Assembly (NCBI GenBank): GCA_025175895.1 | Contig: CM045990.1 | Span: 42,156,658-42,220,657, forward strand | Direction of reading: 5' to 3' | Source: Wurfbainia villosa | Lineage: Eukaryota; Streptophyta; Magnoliopsida; Zingiberales; Zingiberaceae | Length of the DNA stretch: 64,000 bases | Shown: positions 36,956-48,026 of the stretch, one piece after another | Numbering within the stretch: position 1 is the first letter of the stretch | Layout: the number at the start of each line of letters is the position of its first letter | Translations under genes and position numbers: made by a program | Notes under the pieces: model-generated | Database searches by the model: none | What the model saw: the letters and a program-made list of their open reading frames with translations, nothing else | Told to the model about the DNA's origin: nothing

Positions 36956-38593
36956 CTAAGTTAAAATACAAACAAGTTTTGTACTGGCTCCCCCTAGACC
37001 GTTGAATCGGTTTGGTTTCTCCACATAGTGGATTTGATCCTTGGGAACCCAGTACTGGTTCGATCCTAAGTTTGAAATCAAGACGGTCTTAGGGACCCAT
37101 GCTTGGGCACATTTTTTATATCTACTCACAATTGACATATACGACTTGTTGGTCGTATTTGAGCTAAACCCTAGTCCGACCTTGTTGTACACGACCCTTT
37201 GCGATCCAAGTAGGAGGTCAAGTCCTTTGGATCCCAAAGTAAATCTTTCCAACGTGTTCCTAAGATCTTCGACTTGACTCTTCAAGAGTGAGTTATCAAC
37301 TTCGAGCTTTTCAACTCAAGTTGAGTCCTCCTCTCGAACTCGACTAGTCGAAGAGGTTAGGGAGACCTCGTGTTTGAGGAGTTTAACTTCCTCAACCAGG
37401 GTCTCGACCTTGGACTTGGACTTAGCTAATTTCCTAGTTAAGAACTTAATTGTACTATAAAGCATACTAATAAGGGATCGACTTACCTTGAGTGTATCTT
37501 TTGAACCGGATGTGTATCCGTGGCTTGTCTTGAATAGCGCTTCGCAGTCCGACTCGTCTTCGGTTTTCAACTCGTGTTCCGGTTCCGACTCCATCTCCGA
37601 TTCCACCGGTTTAGCCATGAGGACATGATCATCATATTCTTCCTCGGATGCTTCTTCCCATGTAGCGTTGAGTGCCTTTTTGTGTTTTGGTGCTTTGCTC
37701 TTGAGTTTTGGGCATTCGGACTTGATGTGTCCAAACTTGTTGCATTCGTAACATCTAATATTCGAACTTTTAGACTTACCTTCGTTGGGTCGAGTGACGG
37801 TTCGTTTTTGTCCCTTGACTATCCTCCGAACTAGGTTGACTAGTTCGACCTCCATTTCTGGGTCGACCTCCGAATCGGACTCATCCTCTTCTTCCTTCGG
37901 GGGTGGCTTGCTTGCGGTTTTCTTCCTCGAACCTGCAAAAAGTGTTATACCCTTCTCGGGTTCCGAGTTAGACTGCTCATGAAGTTTAAAATCAGAAAAT
38001 AACTCATATAACCTAAGTTTCGAAAGATCCTTGGAGACCTTGTAGGCATCGACCATGGATGCCCACAAGGTAGTCCTCGAAAAGGAGTTAAGAACATACC
38101 TTATAAGGTCGCGGTTTTCGACCTTTTGCCCGATCGCGTGTAGGTTATTGACTATGTCTTGAACGCGAGCGTGAAGTTGTGTCGCCGTTTCGTGTTCCTG
38201 CATTTTTAGATTATATAATTTATTAAACAAAAGATCGCTCTCACATACCTTGGCTTCATCGGTCCCTTTGTGTAGCTCCACTAGCTTTGTCCAAAGGTCC
38301 TTTGCGCTGATGAAGGGGCCGACGCGATTAAGCTCCTCCTTGAACAAGCCACATTAGAGGATTTGAGTTGCCTTGGCGTCGGCCTCGACTTGTCTTTTTG
38401 TCGCAATGGTCCATTGGTCATAATCCAAGGATTCACCCACTTCGTTAGTCGGAAGTGTGAATCCCATTTGGATTATGATCCATATCTCGATTTGAGTTTT
38501 AAGAAAGCATTCCATCCGACCCTTCCAATAACGGAAGTCATCTCCATTGTAAAACGGAGGTCGGACGGTGCTAAAACCCTCGAGATGGGCCAT
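36956..38593 (-). pseudogene. gag: gag of Copia element with two nonsense codons
   Basis: The start is MAHLEGFSTVRPPFYNGDDF, the usual plant Copia Gag opening, and the domain with 'YWKGRMECFL' follows. A TAA near 38356 and a TGA near 37316 interrupt one continuous frame; no frameshift is needed. The middle piece (38347-37316) holds the 'AKDLWTKLVELHKGTDEAK' region and a complete CX2CX4HX4C zinc knuckle (CYECNKFGHIKSEC). It also holds a long acidic region and a heptad-like Leu/Lys tail. The last piece ends with 'NQYWVPKD', the motif shared with the gag-only elements at 15700 and 20380. Confidence 0.9.
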
Positions 38594-38795
38594 TGATACA
38601 AAAGAAACAAGGAAATTAAGACGAAAAACCTAACAACGACACAAACACACGAAATGTACCAAGACTCGCGTCTTGGATTAGTAGTGTGGGAGAAAAACTA
38701 ACCAAGTGAAATAAATTTGAAATAAACAGAATAAAAAAAGGAAAAAAAATCTGTAAAAAACTAGATCAGTGGTTTCACCAAATCTTAGCACCCCC

Positions 38796-38808
38796 GGCTC
38801 TGATACCA
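38796..38808 (-). other. Primer-binding site (initiator tRNA-Met)
   Basis: The minus strand reads a perfect TGGTATCAGAGCC two bases inside the 5' LTR border. Confidence 0.9.
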
Positions 38809-38810
38809 AT

Positions 38811-39907
38811 TGTTGGATCGAAGCGAATCGCTAGAAGGGGGGGTGAATAGCGATAAACCTTTTATTTCTTTTGAATTCATTTCAAAACAATTATACGCAG
38901 CGGAAAGAAAAACTAAAAGAGACAAATAGATTTTTTACTTGGTTCGTAGCCTTCGGCTACTACTCCAAGATCCTAGTGATCCTTGATCACGCACGGAGGG
39001 TCAATCACTAAAGAACTCCTCCTCGTTAGAGGTAGGAGTTAATCGATACAAGAAAGCACCAAAAGCTTGAGGTAGAGGGACACTCCCCCTCTCCTCGTTA
39101 CGATAAAAACTCCGAGACAATTAAAACAATAAACTGAAATGAAGCTTATATCGACGGAACAAAAATACAAACAAATTAAACCTAGAGCGTCGGAGAGGAA
39201 GTACTTCGTTATCGGAGAGTTGTAGCTTTGCGGAGGCTTTGGAAGCTTAGAATTGATGATGAAATCCTAGGATAGACCCTCCTTTTATAGCTTTTGAGCC
39301 CCTTTTCGAGAGGAACTTCAGCCAATCAAAATTGAGCATCACTCCCCTTGAAATGAGGTGATAAGCCTTGACTCCTCGAAGCTGATCCTTGACCATCAGT
39401 CGACTGATAGCCATCATCAGTCGACTGATGGCAAAGATCACCGAATCGTCGACAAAATAGTCGATCGATTGACAGAAATGAGTCCTCCAAGATGGCAATG
39501 ATCGATGAAAATACAAAGTTAGCTAAACAAAAACATTATTTTGACGGCCTCTGACCGTTCGATCTCGACCTAGACCACCGATGGGATGTCTTGGGTCGAA
39601 TCTACGCTTAAGACTATCCCCGTAAGGAGGATACGACCTCACTTACACTTGCACACACACGAGCTTACCTCAATACTTACTGTGTCACTTTCGCTTCCGG
39701 CCTTCCACTCGATTCCTTCGGCTCCCTCTGAAGTCACTCGAGTGTCGTCCGATTACCGCGGCTTCCTCCGGGTGTCGTTAGCCTTCAGCTCCAGCGTTGA
39801 CACTTTTCTGCACACTCGATTTAGCTCGTGAGATAACAATATGAGCTTAACTTTGTATCGTTTGCTATAATCAAAACTCAGGTTCGACTTAGGTGCCTAC
39901 TGCACCA
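38811..39907 (-). mobile_element. 5' LTR of Maximus/SIRE-like Copia element
   Basis: On the plus strand it runs from TGTTGGATCGAAGCG to GCCTACTGCACCA and is 1097 bp long. It is close to 31281-32347 except in a palindrome-rich block (39397-39500), where CAGTCGACTG sites replace the ATCGATC-type sites of the other LTR. TATAAAAG (minus) lies at 39282-39289. The outer flank ATAAA does not match GATTG on the other side. Confidence 0.88.
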
Positions 39908-39912
39908 ATAAA

Positions 39913-40135
39913 TTGTAACAAATTTTCTTTTTGAATTCTCCTGGTATTGCACACTGACAGTTTTGTTGTTGTTCTATTTCTTTCTTGTATTCACTCACAT
40001 ACCAATTGACCTAAAAAATTTAATTCTGTTTTTAGGTTTTCCTTGTGACTTTCTTTTAGGTTTTCAAGATTAGGGTTGGGGCTTTCTAGTTGTTTGGGGT
40101 CTTCTAATTGCTCTGGCCCATCTTGCTCCAAGGTG
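39913..40135 (-). pseudogene. Second endogenous pararetrovirus fragment
   Basis: On the minus strand an open stretch rich in Glu, Gln, Pro and Asn (about 40130-39990) is followed by a single in-frame stop and more coding-like sequence. Its position, directly on the far side of the Copia insertion from the RT fragment, and its orientation fit an upstream part of the same viral polyprotein. A stretch near the insertion (39913-39945) resembles 31238-31270 on the other side. No diagnostic domain is present, so this is inferred mainly from position. Confidence 0.4.
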
Positions 40136-40687
40136 CGAAATATAAAGGGGTATTCAGAAAGAAGAGGAGAAATAATAGATATAGATATAAAGACGACATA
40201 GTCCTTAGTAAAAAGAAGAGCTCTTTGTGAAGAGAAAAAGAAAGAGAGATTGAGAATTAAATATAAATTTATTTGTGAAGAAAATCTAGAAGTTAGAAAT
40301 AGAGAGATGCATTTGGCTGCATAATCATATTCTAACGGGGAACAAATATTCGTAGATGTATATTCAGATGTTACTTCCCCATAGTCATTGGCTGCTTTCT
40401 TTTTCTCGCCTCCTCCCCAGCTGCTTTAGTCTTCTTTAGCTCGAGAAACTTTGTGGAATTCTCGCCAACCATCCATGTCTCGTCCAGGTCCGCTTCCCGT
40501 CGCATCCAACGGTGGTGGTCGGAGTCGACTAAGTCGTTCTCAATTCAGCTCAGAAGTCTGACCCCAGAGCGCCGTGTCACCTCGGCCAAACGCCACAATC
40601 ACCTATTCGCCTTCCCTCCTCCTCGCTTTCTTTGGTTCCTCTTCCTATTTCTCCTTCTCCTGCTTAGAAAGCCCAGGTGGTGATACA
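40136..40687 (+). promoter_or_regulatory. Upstream region of the receptor kinase gene
   Basis: This 550 bp region lies between the viral remnant and the first in-frame ATG of the kinase. TATA-like words occur at 40141-40147, 40185-40191 and 40262-40268 (TATAAAT, the best match). The sequence is purine-rich up to about 40310 and then pyrimidine-rich. An upstream ATG at 40471 opens a short reading frame that stops near 40557 and might act as a uORF if it is in the transcript. Confidence 0.45.
40262..40268 (+). promoter_or_regulatory. Candidate TATA box for receptor kinase
   Basis: TATAAAT is the closest match to the plant TATA consensus upstream of the gene and would give a 5' UTR of nearly 400 bases. 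Two weaker candidates lie further upstream. Confidence 0.3.
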
Positions 40688-43249
40688 ATGAGATCTGGGA
40701 GCCTAAAGCTGCTATCGTTGCGTAAAACTATGCCATTTCTACCTTCTCCTGTTTCGCTGTGGCTGTCGTCTCTGCTGCTCGTCGGTTCTTTTTCCATCGC
40801 CAGACCAGAGGACGTCGCCCTGGGATCGATCCTCACTCCGTCGAGCAATTCCTCCTGGACGTCCCCCGACGGCACCTTCTCCTTCGGCTTCATCTCAGAT
40901 CCCGAAAACCCCTCGCTCTACCTCGCTGCCATCACCTTCTCCAGCGGTGTTCCTGTGTGGAGCGCCGGAGGCGCCTCTGTCGACTCCGGAGGCAACCTCC
41001 AGCTTCGCTCTGAAGGCGACCTCCGCCTCGTCAACGGGTCCGGCGCTGTCGTTTGGCAGTCCAACACCGCTGGCCGAGGTGTTTCCTCTGCAGCCCTTGG
41101 CAACAACGGCAACTTCGTGCTCAGAAATTCCACCGGTGGCGACATTTGGGACAGCTTCGGGAACCCGACGGATACCATTCTCCAGTTGCAAAGCTTCAGC
41201 TTCCGCCAGGTCCTGCGCTCCGGCGACTACACATTTTCCCTTAACCGGACAGGAAACCTAACCCTCGTCTGGAACGACACTATTTACTACTTCAATAAAG
41301 GGTTCAACTCAACCTTCACCGGCGACCGAAACCTAACTTCCCCCTCTTTGACCCTCCAATCCAATGGCATCATTTCGCTCTCAGACCCCTCGCTTACCAC
41401 CTCCGTTGCAATCGCTTACAGCAGCGACTACGGCGAGAGTGGCAATATTCGGTTTCTGAAGCTGGATTCCGATGGAAACCTCAGGGTTTACACCGCCGTC
41501 AGTGGGAGCAACACGGCCACGGAGCGATGGTCAGCCGTGCAGGACCAGTGCGAGGTCTTCGGATGGTGCGGGAACATGGGCATATGCAGCTACAACAACA
41601 CGTCGCCAACCTGCGAGTGCCCCTCCCAGAATTTCGACCTCGTGGATCCAAACAACCCCCGTAGGGGTTGCCAACGACGGACGGAGATCCAGGATTGCCC
41701 TGGCAACTCCACCATGTTGGAGCTTCCCCACACCCAATTCTTAACTTTCCCGCCAGAGATCTCTGCAGAGCAATTTTTCGTCGGCATCACCGCCTGCCGG
41801 CTCAACTGCCTCTCCGGCGGCTCCTGTGTCGCTTCCACCGCGCTAGCCGACGGCTCCGGTTTCTGCTACTTAAAGGTCTCAAATTTCGTGAGTGGCTATC
41901 GGTCCACGGCCCTCCCGAGCACTTCCTTCGTCAAAGTCTGCGCCCCAGTGCTCCCCAATCCCTTCTCCGCTCCGACCGAAATCTACTTGGAATCATCAAA
42001 GCTCAAGGCTTGGCTCGTGGCCGTCCTCATCCTCGCCACCATCTCTTGTTTGATACTCCTCGAGTGGGGTCTGTGGTGGCTCTTCTGCCGTAATAACGCC
42101 AAATACGGACCGTCGTCAGCGCAGTACGCCCTCCTGGAGTACGCCTCCGGCGCCCCTGTTCAGTTCTCCTTCCGCGATCTGCAAAAAAGTACCAAGAAAT
42201 TCAAGGACAAACTGGGCGAAGGCGGATTCGGCGCCGTTTACAAGGGCGTCCTCGCCAACCGAACCTCCGTCGCCGTGAAACAACTCGAGGGGATCGAGCA
42301 AGGTGAGAAACAGTTTCGGATGGAGGTCGCCACCATCAGCAGCACCCACCACCTCAACCTCGTTCGCCTCATTGGATTCTGCTCCGAAGGCCGGCACCGT
42401 CTTCTTGTCTACGAATTCATGAAGAACGGCTCCCTTGACGGCGCCCTCTTCTCTGGCGACGCGTCCGGGAAACTACCATGGCTTGCTAGGTTCAGCATCG
42501 CGGTCGGAACCGCCAAGGGAATTACTTACTTGCACGAAGAATGCCGGGATTGCATCGTTCATTGCGACATCAAGCCGGAGAACATCCTCCTCGACGAAAA
42601 TTACACAGCGAAGGTATCCGATTTTGGGCTGGCGAAACTGGTGCACCCGAAAGATCATCGGCAGCGGACGTTGACCAGCGTCAGGGGAACCAGGGGCTAC
42701 CTGGCGCCGGAGTGGCTCGCCAATCTCCCCATCACCTCCAAGTCTGACGTCTACAGCTACGGGATGGTGTTGCTGGAGATCGTCAGCGGCCGGCGCAATT
42801 TTGACGTTGCCGACGACACCGACCGGAAAAAGTTCTCTGTATGGGCTCACGAGGAGTTCGAAGAGGGGAGGGTGGGGAACATTATGGACAAGAGGCTGAA
42901 CGAGCAGGAGGTGGACATGGAGCAGCTGGAGAGGGCGATCATGGTGAGTTTCTGGTGCATCCAGGAGCAGCCGTCGCATAGGCCGTCGATGGGGAAGGTG
43001 GTGCAGATGTTGGAAGGGGTCTTGGAAATCGAGAGCCCTCCTGCTCCCAAGGTCACGGATGGTTCCATGCTTGTACCCACCGCTACTAGTAGCCTGGGTA
43101 CTAGTGCGAGTGGTTTCGCGGCTTCCTCGCCGGCGGCGCCACCCTTGTCGAGCATATCGCAGTCGATGGCCAGCTCGTCGTCAATTTCCAAGAGGAATTC
43201 GGAGAAAGCGACGTTGTCGCTCCTCCCTACCGATATTTCTTCGCTATGA
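40688..43249 (+). CDS. G-type lectin S-receptor-like serine/threonine-protein kinase
   Basis: This is a plasma-membrane receptor kinase of the bulb-type-lectin class, resembling Arabidopsis At1g34300, encoded by one uninterrupted exon of 853 codons. The open frame extends upstream to a GTG at 40574, but 40688 is the first ATG. A second ATG at 40730 gives a tighter signal peptide (MPFLPSPVSLWLSSLLLVGS), so the start is 40688 or 40730. Domains counted from 40688: signal peptide to about residue 38; B-lectin about 46-190 ('WDSFGNPTDTIL' at 154); Cys-rich EGF-like segment from 288 (CEVFGWCGNMGIC); further Cys-rich part to about 425; and one membrane helix at about 441-466. The kinase has its Gly loop (GEGGFG) near 510, the ATP-binding Lys at 531 (AVKQLEG), catalytic HCDIKPEN from 625, DFG at 645 and an APE motif in GYLAPEW. 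The Arg of HRD is Cys, so it is a non-RD kinase, often associated with immune signalling. The tail is Ser/Ala/Pro-rich. All catalytic residues are present and no break is seen. The ligand is unknown. Confidence 0.96.
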   Translation: MRSGSLKLLSLRKTMPFLPSPVSLWLSSLLLVGSFSIARPEDVALGSILTPSSNSSWTSPDGTFSFGFISDPENPSLYLAAITFSSGVPVWSAGGASVDSGGNLQLRSEGDLRLVNGSGAVVWQSNTAGRGVSSAALGNNGNFVLRNSTGGDIWDSFGNPTDTILQLQSFSFRQVLRSGDYTFSLNRTGNLTLVWNDTIYYFNKGFNSTFTGDRNLTSPSLTLQSNGIISLSDPSLTTSVAIAYSSDYGESGNIRFLKLDSDGNLRVYTAVSGSNTATERWSAVQDQCEVFGWCGNMGICSYNNTSPTCECPSQNFDLVDPNNPRRGCQRRTEIQDCPGNSTMLELPHTQFLTFPPEISAEQFFVGITACRLNCLSGGSCVASTALADGSGFCYLKVSNFVSGYRSTALPSTSFVKVCAPVLPNPFSAPTEIYLESSKLKAWLVAVLILATISCLILLEWGLWWLFCRNNAKYGPSSAQYALLEYASGAPVQFSFRDLQKSTKKFKDKLGEGGFGAVYKGVLANRTSVAVKQLEGIEQGEKQFRMEVATISSTHHLNLVRLIGFCSEGRHRLLVYEFMKNGSLDGALFSGDASGKLPWLARFSIAVGTAKGITYLHEECRDCIVHCDIKPENILLDENYTAKVSDFGLAKLVHPKDHRQRTLTSVRGTRGYLAPEWLANLPITSKSDVYSYGMVLLEIVSGRRNFDVADDTDRKKFSVWAHEEFEEGRVGNIMDKRLNEQEVDMEQLERAIMVSFWCIQEQPSHRPSMGKVVQMLEGVLEIESPPAPKVTDGSMLVPTATSSLGTSASGFAASSPAAPPLSSISQSMASSSSISKRNSEKATLSLLPTDISSL

Positions 43250-43668
43250 CTTCGATGCTGCACGTGGGGCACGAAAATTCTCCTCTCTGCGTATAGATTT
43301 GCTATCTTGTGCAACGTAGTTATACTATGACTGGAAATGTTCTTCAAGGAGTTTGGCAGATTAAGTCAAACTAAGAAAATAAAATTCATATTGTTAGTTT
43401 CAAAAATGCCTGCAGTTGCTTCAATATCAAGATCTAACTGTAAGAGACTCTAAAAAATTGACCTTTTTGAAAAATTTATCACAAATTGATTTAATAACAA
43501 AATTAAGAATTAAATGTAATTTAAGAAAAACATTATGATTGAGATGTTATTTAATAACAAAATTATTAGTGAGATTTGATTTGATTGAAACTAAAACAAT
43601 TGCCAGAGTTAATAGACTACCTAATAGATGTATCATGAACCCCTTCTAGTAAGGAAATCATAGTCCTA
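43250..43668 (+). other. 3' flank of receptor kinase with poly(A) signal
   Basis: This AT-rich flank contains a canonical AATAAA at 43378-43383, about 130 bp after the stop codon. Nothing else is recognised before the gypsy LTR. Confidence 0.5.
43378..43383 (+). terminator. Candidate polyadenylation signal
   Basis: AATAAA lies in an A-rich context downstream of the kinase stop codon. Confidence 0.45.
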
Positions 43669-46529
43669 TGTCACGCCCCCGAGTGAGTTTCTGTCAGACG
43701 AAAATCCTGCAGCATCTTCCCTGTACGGATGACAATACCAATTTTTATACAAGGCCTACACGGTCATTATACATCGGTCAACACGACCGGAATCCAATCA
43801 ACACACGTAGATAATAATTAGGCCTCAGGCCATCAATCAAAGTAAACAAAAGTCTACACTAACTAGACTTACCCCTTCTGCCATCTGAGCAGGAATATAC
43901 AACCAAAACGAACCGATTATAAGTCCGCAAAGACATAACAAATATAACCAAAACATCCACCGGTATACAATCCAAACATAAAACCTAAACATATCCTCTA
44001 ATAAAATCCCAATCCATAAAACTAATAACCAAAAACCATAAGACCAATAAAACCTATCTACTTCGACGAGGGGGATTGATAACTGGACTCTTCTGACAGC
44101 TTCATCCTGAAATAAATATAAAACCACGGGGTAAGTTCAAAGAACTTAGCGGATAATAGTCGATATGCAAAGTAAGGTATAGCTAACAATAAAAATCATG
44201 TCAGTACAATCTCTAATATAGGGTAAGCAAGAAAGAAATGCAAAAGAGACTGTACTCACCTAAATCTCCTACCCTGACATAGGAGTATGTGCCATACTAT
44301 AAGAGATAAAATCATCACCATATACGAATATGAATCTTGTATGCATGTCAATCATATGCAACATCCAAGGCATCAATAAAAATGCAACAAACACAATACA
44401 AATGCGATCCATGCAAAAAAATGCATGTCGTGCAAATGACATGGTCACCCCTGACGCCAGTCAGCCGCCTCACACGCGATGGTGAAGCCGAATGGGTAGG
44501 GCTATGACAACTGTGCACTCTGCCATCACTGCTCCTGAGTGACCGAGTGGACAGGATGCTGTCGGAGTACACATATCCTCATGCCCCAAACAGAGTGGGG
44601 GAGCTAAGCTCTCATCTCCCGGTGTCATAGACCAGAGGAGGGATCCCTGTCCGCTACCATGCTGCCTCATCGCTACCGGAGCTTGACAGAGCAACTGCAC
44701 ACACTCTCCTGATGTACCATTAACCCATGAGTGGCAGTGTGTGCAAGCTATGTAACTGGCTGCGGGCTCAACAATAATGGAACCCCGTCCAGCCAGCATG
44801 CAATCATGCAAGATGGTGCATGATACTAAAGCATGTAAATCCTACTCAAAATACCTACCCGAATAATATGTACATATCGATAATCCAAGTAACTATGATC
44901 CAAATAAACAGGGAAAACAAAAATCATATCCTATCCAATGCATGTATTAATAGGCACAAAAACATACTAGACATATAAACATGAATATTATTGCAAGCTA
45001 TCCTAACTAGCATATCAACAATGACTATATCTAAGAGATAAGTCAAAATACCCGCCTTATTAAAAATGTCCGCAAGAATGAAATCGTCACGACCGGGGAC
45101 CTGGCTCGTGACCGAAACCTGCATACAGCATAACTATTATTAATCACAAAAATGCAATCCACCGACAAATCGAATAATCGATTTCGTTCATAACCCAATT
45201 AACCCAAATCAACTTCCAGTTTCACTAATTCATCTAACCCTTTCACAACCCTCACAACTCCCAATTACACCAATTTAAGGATCTAATCACCCTAATTGAA
45301 ATCTCATCACAACCCAAAAATAGATCCACCCCCAAATCGAGCCTAAATCTCGATTAGCTTTAGATCTAACATCATAATCATAACAAACATTAGACCAACT
45401 ATATAATAGTGTACATCCATAATGTATCTATATCTAAGCTTACCGAACAATAAACTCACAACCGACCCAGCTTCATCCACCCATCACAGTCGGCACGGCC
45501 GACACTCCTTCCTCACTGCCAGTTCACCCCACTGCACAACCCCCTTTTTAGACCCAAAATCGAACCTATACCATACAACTAAACTCTGTCCAGCCTACAT
45601 CTTCATAGCCTACTCAACACTTGTTCACAGTCGACCTTGCATGACCAAACCTCCAACACCAGCCACACAACACCCACCATTTCCTCACGACAGCAATCGA
45701 TCTACAAAAACACAATGAACAGAAAGCAAACACAATGAATCAAAGCTTATACCAGCAATAGGAGCTGCGCTGGAAATCTCGCTCTAGTTCATGGCTCGAA
45801 CGATCAGAAAACCCGACCAGAATCCACAAGACGAAAACCCTTGTTCCGGCAGAACTCGCGGCTCCCAAATAGATCAGGGTGTAGGACGTCGTTGATGCAA
45901 ACTCCCCTGCCACTTCACACTCTCTGCTGCTCGCCCAGTGGATCATCGAGACGATCGGCCGGCCGCTTGTCGCGAGGAGAGAGGAGAGAGAGCGACGAGA
46001 AGTGAGGTCGCTCGGTGAGGAGGGTCAATTGCGGTGAGGGTTGCAACGACGACACTGAAAGAGGAAAAATGGGCGATGGCGCGGCGACGCGGGAGAAGAC
46101 GGCGCCGATCACGCGGTGGCGACGCGGTGGCTAAGGCGCGCGCGCGCGCGGGAAGGCCGACGAGATGCCGCGGAGGGAGGCGGCACACGCGAGAAGGGAG
46201 GCGTCTGCGGAGAGATCGCGAAGAGAACGCGATAGAAGGGTTCGAGAAGAAGATATCAGTCGATGAGAAAAATAAAAACCAAGGTCGATGAAGGAATTGG
46301 TTAATTAAAAACTGGTTGGATTAATTAACCCTATTCCTAGATTAGGTTTTCATTAATCCAAAACCCTTTTTATTTTATCCCTTTAAATATCTCTTACGGG
46401 CTCCGTTTAAATCCAGAAAAATTCCGAAAAAATTCCTAAAATTCCCTAAAATTCCCGAAAAATTTCCAGGATAATTTCTCAAAATTTTTGGCCATAAAAT
46501 TTAATATTTAAATTTTGCCGTATTTAACA
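43669..46529 (-). mobile_element. 3' LTR of Ty3/gypsy element
   Basis: On the plus strand it runs from TGTCACGCCCCC to CCGTATTTAACA and is 2861 bp long. It is nearly identical to 51435-54338 over long stretches (for example 43760-44100) but differs in its first 70 bp and in a GC-rich island (45930-46240). The left flank is TCCTA. The ORFs inside (for example 43837-44127, repeated at 51599-51889) are conserved only because the LTRs are, and have no known domain. Confidence 0.88.
45930..46240. repeat. GC-rich hypervariable island in LTR
   Basis: This is a CG-dense segment (including a 14-16 bp CG alternation near 46137-46152). In the partner LTR, flanking sequence is almost unchanged but the island has many small indels. 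Confidence 0.6.
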
Positions 46530-46530
46530 T

Positions 46531-46540
46531 TCTCCCCCAC
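46531..46540 (-). other. Polypurine tract
   Basis: The minus strand reads GTGGGGGAGA directly before the 3' LTR. The neighbouring 'actaataaaaatttgg' is shared with 6901-6916. Confidence 0.7.
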
Positions 46541-46746
46541 TAATAAAAATTTGGTCCCCAAATTTCTTACTCAAATGTATCTCGAGTAAGAGATACCACA
46601 AGTACTGAAAATATATCTCATGTACCTTAAGTAAACAGGTGGGGGGATTGAGCTCTGATCTTTTCCTCAAGCTCCCAAATAGCCTTCTCATCTATGTGGT
46701 GACTCCACCCGACTTTAACAAGTCGCACAATCTTGTTTCGTAACCG

Positions 46747-48026
46747 TCATTCTTTGTGTTCTAAAATCCGTACCGAAACCTCTGCGTAAGTAGCATCAGG
46801 TTGAATATAACCTGACACACCTGACGGAATATATGTAGGGTATGACATATACTTCCTCAGCATGGACACCTGAAACACATCATGGATACCAGCCAAGGAT
46901 GGTGGTAGCGCTAGTCGGTAAGCGACTGCTCCGATCCTTTTCAAAAATCTCAACGGACCAACGTACCTTGGAGCTAACTTACCACAGAGGTCAAATCTCT
47001 TCACCCCTTTCGTGGGTGAGACTCGCAGGAATACCTGGTCACCGATAGAGAACTCCAGAGGTCTCTGTCTCCGATCAGCATAACTCTTCTGACGATTCTG
47101 CGTTTGTCATCCTACGTCTGATAGTACGGACCAACCCTGTCTCATACTGAGCTCCATGGGTCCTAGGAACTGGTCCTCCCAGTTGCCCCCGAAATCCATT
47201 ACACAGGACCTTAGCAAGTCTTCTAGTGTCTAAATGGCCCGCTCAGACTGTCCATCTGTCTACGGATGGAATGCAATACTAAAACGAAACTGTGTCTAAC
47301 GCCTGCTGTAGACTCTGCCAGAACCGAGACTTGAACCGGGGATCTCTATCTGATATAATGCTCAAAGGACACCATGCAATCTGATGATATCCCGACAATA
47401 TAACTCTGTCAAATGATCAAAAGAGTCGATCTTCCAAATCACTAAGAAGTGCGCGGATTTGATTAGTCGGTCCATGACTACCCAAATCGTGTCATGCCCT
47501 TGATGTGTCCTAGGCAACCCACCACATAATCCATAAAAATACGCTTCCACTTCCATTCCGAAATCAGAATTTCTGGAAGCATCTGTTCCTTAAACTAATG
47601 CAACTCCGGAAACCATTATCCTCCTCGGAGTCAGAGACGGTAGTCCATCTATCATCCTAAATCCACTCCACCACACACTCTGTAAGTGCATGGGAGGCTA
47701 TCGCGACCAAACTTCCTTGTTACAATCATTCGTGTTTCAGCTACTCTATAGTAGTTATCCAATAGCTAGCCAAAATCCCATGAGCATTCCTGCTCTTCAC
47801 CTCTACAATACAACCTAATCACTGCTAAGTCCACGTCATATATATGACTTATCTCGCAGTTCTTTAACTGCCGTAAGCTTAGGATACGCCCTATTCTATA
47901 GCATCGGAATCGCTCCGATCCCCGAAAGGTTGCATCCATATACACTACCCTTCCATCCACACCAGAATAATTAATCAACACTGGCGTAGAAGTCAACCAT
48001 CGTCTGAGCCCTGAAACTAGTTTCAC
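46747..48026 (-). pseudogene. pol: Ty3/gypsy pol remnant (RNase H, integrase)
   Basis: On the minus strand, in order: an RNase H-like piece (48026-47766) with 'WLTSTPVLINYSG' and 'VVYMDATFRG', and an integrase core piece (47556-47362) with 'GLPRTHQGHDTIWVVMDRL' and 'KSAHFL'. The integrase C-terminal module (about 47060-46747) has 'GKLAPRYVGPLRFLKRIG' and 'HDVFQVSMLRKY', the GPY/F type module of gypsy chromoviruses. Large parts of integrase and essentially all of protease and RT are missing or unreadable. RNase H ahead of integrase places it in Ty3/gypsy, probably the Tekay/Del group given the long LTRs; no chromodomain could be confirmed. Confidence 0.85.

Noticed and set aside
42116..42979. 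Long minus-strand ORFs across the receptor kinase
   Set aside because: They are antisense shadows of a GC-rich coding exon.
43837..44127. ORF conserved at 51599-51889 (96 codons)
   Set aside because: The conservation reflects the two copies of one LTR, not selection on a protein; no family motif or LTR-independent copy is seen.
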